Source: Echinarachnius parma (lineage: Eukaryota > Echinodermata > Echinoidea > Clypeasteroida > Echinarachniidae). Taken from it: DNA of 64,000 nt. Made by a program: the position numbers and the translations under genes. The stretch spans positions 1 to 64,000 of the forward strand of contig JBAMJV010003840.1 of NCBI GenBank assembly GCA_037951105.1, given 5' to 3'. The notes under the pieces were generated by a model. It had not been told where the DNA came from. It saw only the letters and a program-made list of their open reading frames with translations, and did not search any database. This document shows, piece by piece, positions 10,328-20,777 of this stretch. Position 1 is the first letter of the stretch; each line of letters opens with the position of its first letter.

Positions 10328-11016
10328 TCCATCAAGAAATTGGTGTGGCTAAAATTTGTTTCTGAATACAAAATTCTTTTGGGAGCGGACATTTGCCAAT
10401 AATATCACTGATGAACATTTTTTGATAAGACTTTTTTTTACCGAATAAAACTGTTTTTTTGAGAAAAGGAGAGGGAACGTAATTACTTTTTATTATTCGT
10501 TACAGCAAACATATATATTTCTTTATTTTATGTTATTTGTATCAACCCATGTATCTACATATATTTCTATCTCCATCCATCCATTCATCTATCTATCCAT
10601 CTATCTATCTAAGTAAAAGTTCTGCTCAGAGTCGAAATGTATAGAAACAACAAAATTCAATAAGATACTCCGTGGAAAGATTTTTTAAGGTGATATTTCG
10701 GCCATAGGCCTTTGTCAAACTGACAAATTTTAATTCATAATTGCATCAACAAAAACAAAAAGCGTATCCAAGGACGCCCAATTGTTATGACGCGCAAAGC
10801 GCGGCAAAAGAGTATACGTCATAAAGAGAGGAGATGGGGGGGGGGAGGGAGGGGCCGGGGGTGTGAGAGAAAAGGTGGGAAGAGAGGGAGGGAGGGACAA
10901 ACATAGGGGAAATTAATTAATCAGGAATGAATAAAACGTAACATTCAGTCCATTGGGTTGTATGCAGCCCAGGCGGAAGATCATATTCTCCTCCTTCCTC
11001 TTCCTCTCATCATCCG

Positions 11017-11072
<56 letters not shown>

Positions 11073-11640
11073 ACTATTTAATAATTCAATATCCAACTAT
11101 GACAGGTTAGAAAATCTGACATTATACCATATAAACAGTGAAGCTAAGAGACTGAAGAATATTGTGATAATATTTATTGTTATTTTTCACTTTGGATAAT
11201 TTTGTTTTGAAGTTTAACGCATTATTATATAAACTTATTTAATGTGACCGCTCTGAACCGCTTTGTCAGTCAAATTCAAAATCACGATTTTTGTACGTAG
11301 GAAAGCAAATTGAAAGAACTTATTACTAGCTTTTCTTGTGTACAAAACTATGTACCAGGAAATTACAATATGTCTTTTGATGATAACCACTTCAATGTGT
11401 GTGTGAAAATTAATATGGACTATCACTTTAAAAGCTGTTTTTCTGCAACACATGCGTTGCTAACAATATTTCTGAAGCGGATCACAAATATGCTTGTATA
11501 CAATCATTTCTATTATCTTTCTTCCTTTGAATCAATATGTAGACCACCGGATGAAATGCATTGATGTCTTTTTAAGATTGTATAAATAATCATAATTATG
11601 ATGATACAAGTGACAAGATTTCCACTGTTTGATTAATTTG
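10328..11640. other. Gene-free stretch with GGGA-rich and ATCT repeats
   Basis: No gene was recognised. The stretch contains an imperfect ATCT/ATCC repeat at about 10560-10612, a purine-rich GGGAGGGA tract at about 10825-10910 and a regular (TCTA)n microsatellite at 11017-11072. Short open frames at 11235-11564 on both strands show no domain or codon signal. Confidence 0.5.
11017..11072 (+). repeat. (TCTA)n microsatellite
   Basis: About 14 uninterrupted copies of TCTA are visible. Confidence 0.95.
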
Positions 11641-12002
11641 ATTGTAAATGAGCAAAGAAAAATAAGCTTCGCCGGGAATCAAACCCGAGACCTCCGGATT
11701 GCTAGACCAGCCATTAAGCCACAAAGACTTTTGAATGTTGGGCATTCCCATGAAACCCTTTTCAATGCTCGATTGGTCAGAAGCTATATGAACCGGGCCT
11801 GTCTCTAGGAAAGTTGATTTAATTATCCTTGGAATTGTGCCCGGTTCATATAGCTTCTGACCAATCGAGCATTGAAAAGGGTTTCATGGAACGCCCACCA
11901 TTCAAAAGTCTTCTTGGCTTGATGATTGTGTACCGGTCTAGCGATCTGGAGGTCTCGGGTTCGATTCCCGGCGAAGCTTATTTTTCTTTGCCCATTTACA
12001 AT
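11641..12002. repeat. Palindrome with a tRNA-like sequence in each arm
   Basis: Arms at 11641-11798 and 11839-12002 are inverted copies around a spacer of about 40 bp. Each arm carries a tRNA-like segment with a box B close to GGTTCGATTCC (minus strand at about 11676-11690, plus strand at about 11957-11972) and, in the left arm, a box A-like TGGCTTAATGG. The outermost arm sequence (attgtaaatg...caaagaaaaa) and the inner sequence (cttctgaccaatcgagc) are non-tRNA and shared. It looks like two tRNA-derived units fused tail to tail, or a foldback element carrying them. It is not called a functional tRNA because no clean cloverleaf was found. Confidence 0.8.
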
Positions 12003-12602
12003 TATTAAAAATATTACTGGTCAGTTTCCTCTATGTTTGAATTTGTTTGATTAATTTCTATACATTGTTAAAAGTAATGACAGAACACACGATGCTCTCC
12101 AGGGAATTAAGAAGTATAGAAATGAAAGCTATTATTATTATTGTTATTTTATTAGTATATTGATATTTTGAATATTTGAAAAGATCTAATATTCATGGTG
12201 CTCCTAAATTTGATCTAATTTGGAAGAAGATATGAACCTTTTAAATTCAATATTTGATAAATAAATTTAATAAGAAGATTGTAGATGTAAATTCAAAAAT
12301 ATAATATAACTAGAAAAAGATTGTTTTCAATGCACAATGCAATCGTGAAAAATGACCAAATCATCTAATAATATGTAATATGAGATTGTGTATGTATCTG
12401 TGTGTATATATATATGTTTATATTGTATTGATAGTCTTATGCTTGGTTGTTTTTTCCAAAATCGTGAAATATCTTATTTTTATTCAGTTAGACCCAAACA
12501 AAAAAGTTGTATGTATAGGTTGCATTATTTTAACATTTATTCTATTGCTAGAAAATTGTGTTATTTGGTTGCTTTTGTGTTATAAATGTTTCTAGTTCAA
12601 CC
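12003..12602. other. Unassigned AT-rich stretch
   Basis: No gene or repeat was recognised. Two overlapping short open frames at 12380-12595 are low-complexity and hydrophobic and look fortuitous. Confidence 0.4.
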
Positions 12603-12920
12603 AGTGGTGTAGCGTGGTCTGGACTGATTTGGGGGGGGGGGGGGGGGGGGGGACACCTAAAAGGGACTTAGTAACATTGTCCAATTCCTAAACACCTATA
12701 CTTGGAACTCTAGTCGTTCTCTCATACCTCGTCGCCATATTAATAATAAAAGCACAGAGCAAGTTTTGGTTTTTAAAATTTCCATTTCTTTCAGATGATA
12801 TTACGATTGCACCTGTCAACACAGTTACTAAATCCCTTTAATGGATTTCTTTGGGGGTTCAAAATACTCCCCTTGTGTGTTTTTGAACCCCCCCCCCCCC
12901 CCCCCCCCAGCTGCGCCACT
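12603..12920. mobile_element. hAT-like MITE with internal poly-G and poly-C
   Basis: The left end AGTGGTGTAGC pairs with the right end GCTGCGCCACT. A poly-G run (about 12632-12651) lies near the left end and a poly-C run (about 12890-12908) near the right, so the ends can form an extended G:C hairpin. No clear target duplication was found. The ends resemble those of the larger element at 36932-38583. Confidence 0.6.
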
Positions 12921-13684
12921 TTATTCTACAGAATATTCAAGTATTACTAACTGTCCTAAAATTAGGCATTGTTGTTTTTCATGTAGAATTCATACTAATA
13001 GCCTGTTCTTATTGCGTTGCATACAGTATACACAGACTTTGTTATCTAGATTAATGATTATTCAGTTATTTCATATGATATTGTGATCAGTGATGGTACA
13101 ATGTAAATCTGACATTTTGAATCTGTGCCTAAAAAGTGTAGCTTACAAAATATGATCGCTAAATGATTAAAAAATAAGAATTATGTCAGTAATAAATGAA
13201 ACTTAGACTTGTTTGACATCTCTTGACTTCTTTTCAGGCATTAACTTTGGTTCTGTATTTGCAACTAGCATTATGTAGTAGGTATGATTAATTTCCTCAT
13301 ATTAACTGTATGGTGTTTTTGCCACAGAGGGCGACAAACACCTATACATAATTTGGCAAGAATTGTGTACTATATCTGATCTGATATATACTGTATCTGC
13401 CCCATATGAAAAGTAATCATCATTTAAATACTATTACAGGTAATTACAAAGCATTTATATGTATCTCAAAGTATGTTATTGAAATGTATATAGTTTTCAT
13501 GATAAAATGTTGTCACAATTTCTCCTTCTATTTGGACCAACAAATATTTGCCCCTGAATACAAAAAGCAATAATGTTGAGTGAAAATATGTGTTGCCAAT
13601 TGAAATGAAGGACAAAGTGTGTATACATGTAGGTCATGTGTCATTGTTCTATCAAACACGTGTCTAACAATATATAGATCACAG
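12921..13684. other. Unassigned stretch
   Basis: No gene is seen. The sequence is AT-rich with scattered stops, and no repeat shared with other parts of the window was spotted. Confidence 0.4.
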
Positions 13685-14158
13685 TTAAAGGGGTAGTACA
13701 GTTATGGTTAAACATATAGTTTAACCTTCTCCCTACTAGATGTCATAATCCCCATTATCTTTTTTTTAAAGGGATGGCACTGTTTTGGTGAAACAGAGTT
13801 TTAGTTACTAAAACTTGCAAGTATCATTAAAAACTAACAGTAAGAGTCTGGTAGAAACACACATTATAAACAGATAACTAGTTACAGGGCTATTTTCATT
13901 CAATAAGCAGCCATTAACACAAGAGGGCGCCTTGCAGACACCTCAACTTTTTACCATTTCTTTTTTCCAAAAAAAGTTAACGTGATGCTTGGTTAAAATA
14001 ACTATTCAATGAAGAGATCATTAAAAGCAATTTGAATATATTTTCCAAAATGTAAAGGATTTATTCATTTGTTTTTTCTAATTCCCCATCTAGTTTTTCA
14101 TTACGTCAACTATTTATTGAAGCACTGGCCGTTAAACCAAAACTGAACTACATTTTAA
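13685..14158. mobile_element. Degenerate, possibly nested TTAA-type MITE
   Basis: The left end TTAAAGGGGTAGTAC and right end GTTTAAC-like...CATTTTAA are compatible with a TTAA-flanked element. A second start, TTAAAGGGATGGCACTG, occurs inside at about 13767. Internal motifs shared with the other TTAA MITEs include GAGGGCGCC and the ACCAAAACTG end. Boundaries are uncertain. Confidence 0.45.
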
Positions 14159-15099
14159 AGACCAATTTACTTATGATAGCCACGGGATAGCCAGCAAAGG
14201 CAAGTTTATTTCTAGTCAGTTCCCCCAAAGTTTGAATTTCATTTGTGTCAATCTAGTCCTATGTGTTTATAAGTAAACGAACGTGCTACAATTGTTGATT
14301 TTTGTATTATAGTGAAATCATCTTTATAATATCTTATGTAATCTTATGTCTGGAAATAAATGTACATATACATTTTCTTGCATTCATAAATCCATGAGTT
14401 TCTTGTCAAATCTTTTGTTAACCTGTTTTGGGCATGTGTGTGCAATGGGGGGGGGGGGGGGGGGGGGGGGTGGGTGGTACACAAATATTCTTAGTTAAAC
14501 TAAAGTTGGACCTAAGAATTATGAAGAGCCATTAGTTTCTTTGTAAAATTGTCGAAACAATTCTTTTGAAAAGGCATTACAATTGTAAAAATCAGTTTTA
14601 CTTCAATGAGCCTTTAATTAATTAATCAAATACTTGTATTTGTTTTGCTTTTGACAGTGTGTTATTCCAAGGAAACACATGGCTTTCCATACTTGTTAGG
14701 TCCAACTTAAGAGTTCAACCTAGCATCTTCATGAACAAATCCCCTGTAGAACTGTTATGTACGATGATACGTTATGAGATATCGATAATCAGTGACATGC
14801 ATGCAATGTGTATAGCGTTGTCGGAAAGATGGGGGCACACATATTATATTGCTTGGAGCACACGTTGTGTAACAGGGGTGCCCCGATCATTCGATAAACC
14901 AGTTGGGAAACATACAGGGTAAATTCTTTGAATACAAATCCGAAATACATAATGAGGACCCTGTAATAGTTGTGTGCCCTGCCGCCCATCGGTCTGACCA
15001 TGCTATACCACTGCTAAATTTGAACTGGTTCTATGACATGGAAATCACTTACATGTATAAAATGAATTTGAACATATCAGGGATAATTTTTTTTTACAA
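14159..15099. other. Unassigned stretch with a long poly-G tract
   Basis: No gene was recognised. A run of more than 20 G lies at about 14449-14471. Open frames at 14659-15106 have no recognisable domain. Confidence 0.4.
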
Positions 15100-15240
15100 C
15101 CAATAATGAATTCCGATTATAATAATATCGTTCTCAATGGATAAGTCCTTAAAACAAGAAACCAGCTTGAAAAATGTCAGGGCAATAAGTTAGCAAATAT
15201 CACCTTGCATTTTCACTCATTACTCCGTCATATGATATTA
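15100..15240. repeat. Duplicated block left of the DIRS insertion
   Basis: The stretch contains gcaataagttagcaaatatcac-like sequence and a run ending CTCCGTCATATGATATTAA, matching about 55,625-55,695 and about 33,200-33,250. At 55.69 kb the sequence continues directly into the segment found here only after 20,383, so everything between is inserted. Confidence 0.75.
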
Positions 15241-15518
15241 ATTGAAAGATTAAACGAGAACTTGTTTGAGATTTAATCTCAATTATATAAGTAATAAAAA
15301 TGAGGGATTACGTCATATGAAGACCCCGCCAGTGCGCATGCGCTAATCTGCAATATTCGTAGATAGTGAGGATGTGCCTGCTGAATCAACAGAAAGATTA
15401 CGAGAACTATAATTAATACCCAAAACAAGGGAGGGTACGGGAGGGACGTAATCCCTCATTTTTATTACTTATATAATTGAGATTAAATCTCAAACAAGTT
15501 CTCGTTTAATCTTTCAAT
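15241..15518. repeat. Palindromic cassette adjoining the DIRS element
   Basis: Inverted arms of about 75 bp (ATTGAAAGATTAAACGAG at the left, its reverse complement ending 15518) enclose a core that contains two pieces of DIRS terminal sequence. One is a 51-bp stretch at 15304-15355 identical in sequence type to the inverted right end at 20194-20244. The other, GGATGTGCCTGCTGA at about 15370, is the reverse complement of sequence just inside the left DIRS end. A core combining both ends resembles the internal complementary region or circle junction known for DIRS elements. Confidence 0.65.
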
Positions 15519-15726
15519 TATACTACGTAATACCATTTCGGGATTACGTCATATGAAGTTTCGAAGCTCAGCAGGCACATCCAATCCTGAGAACAATATA
15601 ATGTAAAAATACATTTATTGAGAGAAAGGTAGCACATGACAAATATGCTAGTAACACGGTAATCAACTGACCTTGCAATTGTGATGTCATCGAGTTGACA
15701 CCTGGCCGTGTCTCGTGAGTGTCCGT

Positions 15727-16710
15727 TTAAGACTTTATGAGAGCACCTGTGAAGTTAGCGCCCCTGTTCTCCACTGGTTTCATGTAATAGGATCGAAATG
15801 TCCTTTCCGAAGACCAGCCTGCCTGGGCTAGGATATGCTTGATAGGTAGGTTTGCACTGTTTGCTGCTGAAGTAGCTGCAGCTCTAGTAGAATGTGCTTT
15901 GTAGATGTCTGTGTTGATCCCCGCCGAGGTCAACGTTTCCTTCACCCATCTGGCGATAGTCTGTGTAGTAACGCGTTTGTGCGGTTTCTTGAAGCTGATG
16001 AACAGGTAGCGTTCACCACCTCTGATACTTTCTGTTCTGCGCAAGTAATGTCGCAAGTAGTTAAGTACACAAAGCCTCCTGTCTGGTGGATATGCCTTCA
16101 TTTTCAAGTTGAAGTTCACATTCCCTGGTTTCGATTGTTTTAGGAGGTCCTTAAATATAAACACAATTTCGCTGCCCTTGATTTTCATGTAGTCAAGATG
16201 CAAGCTGTGTAGAGACTGGACCCGCTGGGCCGATATCAGTGCCATAAGTGTGCACAGTTTCATAGTTAAAGTTTTTAGCGTGAGCGAATTCGCTGGTGCC
16301 CACTTCCGTAGATGGTTAAGCACTAAGTTCACATCCCAAATCTCCTTATATCTTGGCGCTGGAGGGCGTAATTGGAATGTTCCCTTACAAAAACGACTAA
16401 CAAGAGGATGAGTTCCAACTGAACACGTCGAGTCCTCGAGTACTAGAAACGCAGACAAAGCGCTGCGTGCAGAATTAATGACACTGTAACTAGCTTTTTC
16501 ATTTTCAAAAAGTTCTGATAGGAAGTCAACGACTTCAATTGATCTCGCCTGGAGATAGTTCAAGCCTTTCTTACGGCAGTATGCCTTCCATTTCTTTATA
16601 TAAACGGCATAATTTTTAGTTGTTGATGCTCGCCACGATGCTGCTATTACATTGATAGCCCTTGCACTTAAACCTTTACTTTCTAGTGGCTGGCGCAGCA
16701 CCTGCAACAA
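15727..16710 (-). CDS. Tyrosine recombinase of DIRS-type retrotransposon
   Basis: The enzyme would integrate the circular cDNA by site-specific recombination, replacing the DDE integrase of other LTR-like elements. The frame is 327 residues. An N-terminal SAM-like DNA-binding part (about 15-110) precedes the catalytic domain. Catalytic residues are visible: Arg in SAQRVQSL, the HxxR box as HSTR in YKAHSTRAA, GW followed by the nucleophilic Tyr in FRSYYMKP. The frame overlaps the end of the reverse transcriptase frame by 28 bp, so it is probably made by reinitiation or frameshifting from the same transcript. No stop or shift is seen. Confidence 0.9.
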   Translation of the reverse strand: MLQVLRQPLESKGLSARAINVIAASWRASTTKNYAVYIKKWKAYCRKKGLNYLQARSIEVVDFLSELFENEKASYSVINSARSALSAFLVLEDSTCSVGTHPLVSRFCKGTFQLRPPAPRYKEIWDVNLVLNHLRKWAPANSLTLKTLTMKLCTLMALISAQRVQSLHSLHLDYMKIKGSEIVFIFKDLLKQSKPGNVNFNLKMKAYPPDRRLCVLNYLRHYLRRTESIRGGERYLFISFKKPHKRVTTQTIARWVKETLTSAGINTDIYKAHSTRAAATSAANSANLPIKHILAQAGWSSERTFRSYYMKPVENRGANFTGALIKS

Positions 16711-18644
16711 AGCAAATCAAGTTGATTATTAAGAGGGTGTGGCTCATTAGTAATTGGTTGCGCTAGTAAGTCTGGTCTTCTAGCAATGAACATGGGTTCC
16801 CCGATAATCATGCTTTTGAACAGAGGAAACCACGGTTGTGTAGGCCAGTTAGGAACTACTAGCAGGCCTGTTGCATCATCACATTTTATCTTTTGCAAGC
16901 ATTTTGCGATGAGGCAGAAGGGTGGGAATGCGTAGAAACGCAATGGTTTCCAGTCGATTGTGAAAGCATCGACTGTCTCAGCTCCAGGGTCAGGCAGCCA
17001 TGAGATGTATCTATCAATTTGCTTATTTAATCTTGATGCAAATAGATCAATTTCTGGAGGACCAAATTGCTGTGCAATTTCTTTGAATGCATCTGCATTT
17101 AACATCCACTCTGTCCTGTGGTTAAAGTGTCTAGACATGTGGTCTGCCTCTGTGTTTAGTTTCCCTGGTAAATGGGCAGCTGATACCCATATGTTTCTAC
17201 TCATGCACCATTTCCAAATGTTTTTGGCTGCCTCATTACAATCTGGGGACTTGCATCCACCCATATTGTTGATGTATGCTACTGCAGTTACATTATCAAC
17301 ACGGAGCAGTACATGAACATTTCCCATGTCAGAACAAAAGGATTTGATGCCAAACCCGGCAGCTACCGTTTCGAGGTAGTTTATGCCATGCTGCCTTGCT
17401 TTTTGCAGCTCTTTTTCATTCCATCTACCGCCTGTGCCTGTTCGGAGGTTAGTGGCACCCCAGCCAGCTCCGCTGGCATCCGTGCGCAACTCAAGATCTG
17501 GTTTAGGTCTTCTAATTTGGGCGAATGAAGACGAAACATGTTCGACCCACCATTGAAGTTCGCCCTTGGCTTCATTTGAAAGTGTCATTTTCCTATCGTA
17601 ATGACCTTTGTTCAATTGTAGTGATGCAATTTTATCTCTTTCTAAAGTACGATAGAAGAGAGGCCCATATTGGACCGCTGGGAAAGTTGCAACAATCTTC
17701 CCAATAACCCTGGCAACGTGCCTTATAGAGGGCTCCTTATTATCAATAAGTTCTCGACAGAGGCGTTCGATTTCGAGCGCTTTGCATTCTGGGAGTCTGA
17801 TTGTCATAGTTTCTGTGTTCAGAACAAAGCCAAGGAACAAAATCTCTTTGGTGGGTGTCAGTACCGATTTTTCATGGTGAATGATAAACCCGAGTTGCGC
17901 AAGGATGTCAGTGGTAGCTTTGACAGCTTCTATGAGCTTTTCTTTGTCCTCTCCAATGAGGATTATGTCATCCAAATATCCTACCACAACATGACCAGCT
18001 TGTCTGAGCTTTGAGAAAACTGGCTTTAGCAATTTCGTGAATAGTCTAGGTGCAGTACTGAGACCATTGGGCAATGCTTTAAACTGCCAGCATTGACCAT
18101 TGAAAATAAATTTGAGGTATTTCTTATCCTCTGAGTGAATCGGTACTGTGTAATATGCATCTCGGAGATCGACTGAGGCTAGGTAATTGTCAGGGGATAC
18201 AAGGTCCAACACCGTGTGGATATTATCCATTTTAAAATGCTGATACAACATGCATTTATTCAATTCTGAGAGATCAAGGATTAAACGTACACCTCCATTC
18301 TTTTTTGGCCTAGTAAAAATATTAGAAATGAATTCACCCTCTTCATGATCACAGGGCTCAATAACATTTTTACTATGGAGGCTATTTATCTCTTCTTGTA
18401 TGCATTTAGCGTCAGTGACGCTTCTTTTATATTGTCTGGCCTTCAATTCATGAAAGGCTTGGACTTTTTCTTCATCAAATTCGATTTTGTATCCCGTGAC
18501 AGCCCTAATAACAATAGGGTCTGTAGTTAATTCTTGCCAATTTTTCTTAAAAAGACCCAGTCGACCTCCAACTTGTGGGTTATTAGCATTATTAGTCAAG
18601 TCATTATTTTCATTTGAAATATGATTAGAGTGTGGTTCACTCAC
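16683..18644 (-). CDS. Reverse transcriptase / RNase H of DIRS-type retrotransposon
   Basis: The 653-residue polyprotein has a reverse transcriptase domain (about 90-300) with the palm motif VGYLDDIILIGE, i.e. YLDD, and the SVDLRDAYYTVPI and GLSTAPRLFTKLL motifs typical of DIRS/gypsy-like enzymes. An RNase H domain follows (about 385-510) with ELRTDASGAGWG, NYLETVA, RVDNVTAVAYINN and an LNTEADHMSR end. The C-terminal part (LFASRLNKQ, YAFPPFCLIAKCL) is the linker usually preceding the recombinase. It would copy the element RNA into DNA. The frame is intact, 21 bp downstream of gag and overlapping the recombinase. Confidence 0.92.
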   Translation of the reverse strand: MSEPHSNHISNENNDLTNNANNPQVGGRLGLFKKNWQELTTDPIVIRAVTGYKIEFDEEKVQAFHELKARQYKRSVTDAKCIQEEINSLHSKNVIEPCDHEEGEFISNIFTRPKKNGGVRLILDLSELNKCMLYQHFKMDNIHTVLDLVSPDNYLASVDLRDAYYTVPIHSEDKKYLKFIFNGQCWQFKALPNGLSTAPRLFTKLLKPVFSKLRQAGHVVVGYLDDIILIGEDKEKLIEAVKATTDILAQLGFIIHHEKSVLTPTKEILFLGFVLNTETMTIRLPECKALEIERLCRELIDNKEPSIRHVARVIGKIVATFPAVQYGPLFYRTLERDKIASLQLNKGHYDRKMTLSNEAKGELQWWVEHVSSSFAQIRRPKPDLELRTDASGAGWGATNLRTGTGGRWNEKELQKARQHGINYLETVAAGFGIKSFCSDMGNVHVLLRVDNVTAVAYINNMGGCKSPDCNEAAKNIWKWCMSRNIWVSAAHLPGKLNTEADHMSRHFNHRTEWMLNADAFKEIAQQFGPPEIDLFASRLNKQIDRYISWLPDPGAETVDAFTIDWKPLRFYAFPPFCLIAKCLQKIKCDDATGLLVVPNWPTQPWFPLFKSMIIGEPMFIARRPDLLAQPITNEPHPLNNQLDLLCCRCCASH

Positions 18645-18664
18645 CTTGTCTTGACTTGGGAGTT

Positions 18665-20060
18665 CTACTTTCTCCTCTGCTGGCCTGAGGGGCCCTTTTG
18701 GGCACCTGGCGCTTGAGTCTGTGGCTGTCTTTGAGCCTGAGTCTGAGTGTGCGGAGGCAGTCTGCCCCTCCTGTTCTGTCTGTACCCTAAAAAAGGGGCA
18801 CTCGGCGATCCTGACATTGGCCTGGAATACGCCTGGGCTTGGCTCTGTGAGTCCCAGCGGCGTCCCGGTGCATTGTAGCCACGTCCCCGGTAGGGATGCG
18901 AAGCAAAGCGGTGATTGGATTTTCCCCTCATCACACCGGCCGATGCCAGTTGCTGATCTTTCAGATCCTTGACCTGCTTGCCGAGGTCATCACCGAACAA
19001 AAGCCGTGTGGCTGGCAGAGTCGGTTTGCACAGGTGTGTGAACCTTGCATTCAAGTCAGGTTTAATTAGCTCTTTTCGTAGGCAATTGAGCTCAAAGTTG
19101 GCGTTGCAAATCAGCGCCAAGGCATCTTGCTGTGTGTCAGAAATATCACCCGTAGAAACGGAGCGAGTAAATGCAGAGATGCCACGAGTGAGTGATCTTT
19201 GCACTCTCTGTAATTTCAGGTCACGACTTTTAGTCGTCGTAGGCAGATAGTCCCATATCGGGGGGTTCACCTTTGGTGTATCTATTATCTGACAATTGCT
19301 CGGAACTGGATATTTAGCAGAGACTTCTTCAAGAACTTTCACCTCTAATTGGTGTGTCATAAGGTAGGAAGTGGATTGGGCTACCTCTTCTTCAATCGGG
19401 TCTCCAATATCCGATACCATTGCAAATTTTGCGGCAATCGAGGGAATGACAAAATGATCAGGTTGCGGCATGTCCGCGTCAAAAGTCTCGTCTTCCGAGC
19501 CGGCGCCTGCCTCCGCATCAGCGGGCGGGCCGTAAAAGTTCATGAGCCCAGTGGGCGGAACGTCATTCCCGTGCTCGATAAGAGGCCGTTGCACGTAATC
19601 TTCTTCGCCGCTTGCCCCCGTGGGGCCGCGGAAAGTAGATGGGAGCGAGCTACCTGTGGCAGCCGTAGGTTTCGCAACGGGCAACGCCTCAACGACTCGC
19701 GCTAAAAGCGCTTCCATTTTATCCAGTCTGTTGTTAAATGTGGATAAGGGAACCGTAGATTTCCCTTTCTGACCCTTTGGGTCATTCTGTTTCCCTGTCT
19801 CGCCCGTTGCCTGTGGCTCCGAGTTTGACTTCGATTTTGCTTTCCCCGATCCACTCTTGCTAGCTTTGCTAGCTGCGGTCGTATATACCGCCAGAGTTGG
19901 ATTTCTTTAGCCCGTCAGAGCCCGTGGCTCCCGCGCTAGGCTTTGCCTGAGACGCGGACGGGCGGCATGCAGCCGTGCTGCTTTCCATTTTGGAAATGGT
20001 AATTTCCGACTCAAATTTACACTTCGAAAATACAAGATTTCGAACAAAAACTTGTTCCAA
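18665..20060 (-). pseudogene. Gag-like ORF of the DIRS element, split by a frameshift
   Basis: The main open part (18665 up to about 19903) encodes an acidic N-terminal half, a central helical region (about 130-260 of the 350 residues from the Met at 19717) and a basic, Arg/Gly/Gln/Pro-rich tail suited to nucleic-acid binding. The N-terminal stretch with a probable start at 19988 lies in another frame (its stop is at 19869), overlapping at about 19870-19903. One indel there explains both halves. The position upstream of reverse transcriptase and the basic tail identify it as gag; sequence similarity to a named family was not established. Confidence 0.7.
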
Positions 20061-20270
20061 AAGAACGAGAATATATAAAATAATCTGATAGGTCGGATTG
20101 TTACCTGTAAAGGTCGGGGATTGCGCTGATAATTAGCAATTCTCTAGGTAAACGAAAGGCGTCCTTTCACTAGAAAATACACGCGACTGACGAATTGCAG
20201 ATTAGCGCATGCGCACTGGCGGGGTCTTCATATGACGTAATCCCGAAATGGTATTACGTAGTATAATTTA

Positions 20271-20382
20271 CATGGGCGTCGATCCGTAATTGATACCCAT
20301 TCATCAGGGGGGGGGGGGGGGGATGATCTATTCATTCATCCCCCCCTGATGAATAGGTATTACGTAAGTATCGACGCCCATG
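20271..20382. repeat. Poly-G hairpin cassette at the right side of the DIRS element
   Basis: Arms CATGGGCGTCGAT...CATTCATCAGGGG and CCCCTGATGAAT...ATCGACGCCCATG are inverted copies around a short loop, with about 17 G in the left arm and 7 C in the right. It lies between the DIRS right end (20263) and the resumption of host sequence (about 20383), mirroring the cassette on the other side. Confidence 0.75.
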
Positions 20383-20777
20383 TTAATTTACCATGGAATT
20401 TTCGAACATCACCCAGTGGACATTTCATATCACAACTATACACATTGTATCAACCATTCATCACTTTTGCACATGTAAACACATTTACTAGTTCCCTTTA
20501 ACATTGGGTAACCCCTCCCCCATGGTTTAAACCTGCTGTATTTTGTTCATTATCCATTTTTTTCTTCATACAAATAAAACGCGAACGCAAAGAAAAAGGC
20601 CAGCATACTGGTTTTCTAAGGATACATTACACGGCAAAGTTACCACACGTTTATTAAGAATTAATACAAGACTATACACAAAACAAAATTTCTTAATTAA
20701 TCACATCATTTTAAATGATTTATTAAATACAATTCAAATCATACCCATACAAAATCATCTAATATATGAATCAAAGT
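20383..20777. repeat. Duplicated block with a single satellite-like unit
   Basis: About 20,383-20,520 matches 55.69-55.78 kb and 33.54-33.66 kb. It contains one diverged copy of the unit that is amplified at 55.7-58.1 kb (gtggacattt, tcaaccattcatcact). The remainder resembles about 58,130-58,500. No gene. Confidence 0.65.

Larger units (their letters stand above)
15521..20263 (-). mobile_element. DIRS-type tyrosine-recombinase retrotransposon, about 4.7 kb
   Basis: In minus orientation the element carries gag (frameshifted), reverse transcriptase/RNase H and tyrosine recombinase, with no integrase or protease. Terminal inverted repeats of 38 bp start TACTACGTAATACC (15521-15558 and inverted at about 20226-20263). 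Inverted termini plus a tyrosine recombinase are the DIRS hallmark; no methyltransferase domain was noticed, which would be atypical for canonical DIRS1 and recalls Ngaro, although Ngaro has direct rather than inverted repeats. The insertion site is uninterrupted in the sister block at about 55.69 kb. Only gag is visibly damaged, so it may be recent. Confidence 0.85.

Noticed and set aside
11641..12002. Functional tRNA genes
   Set aside because: Box A and box B are present but acceptor and anticodon stems do not form a convincing cloverleaf by eye; called tRNA-like only.
12841..13086. Proline-rich protein
   Set aside because: The proline run is a poly-C tract at the end of a MITE.
15521..20263. 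Endogenous retrovirus
   Set aside because: No LTR pair, protease, DDE integrase or envelope; the tyrosine recombinase and inverted termini identify a DIRS-type retrotransposon.
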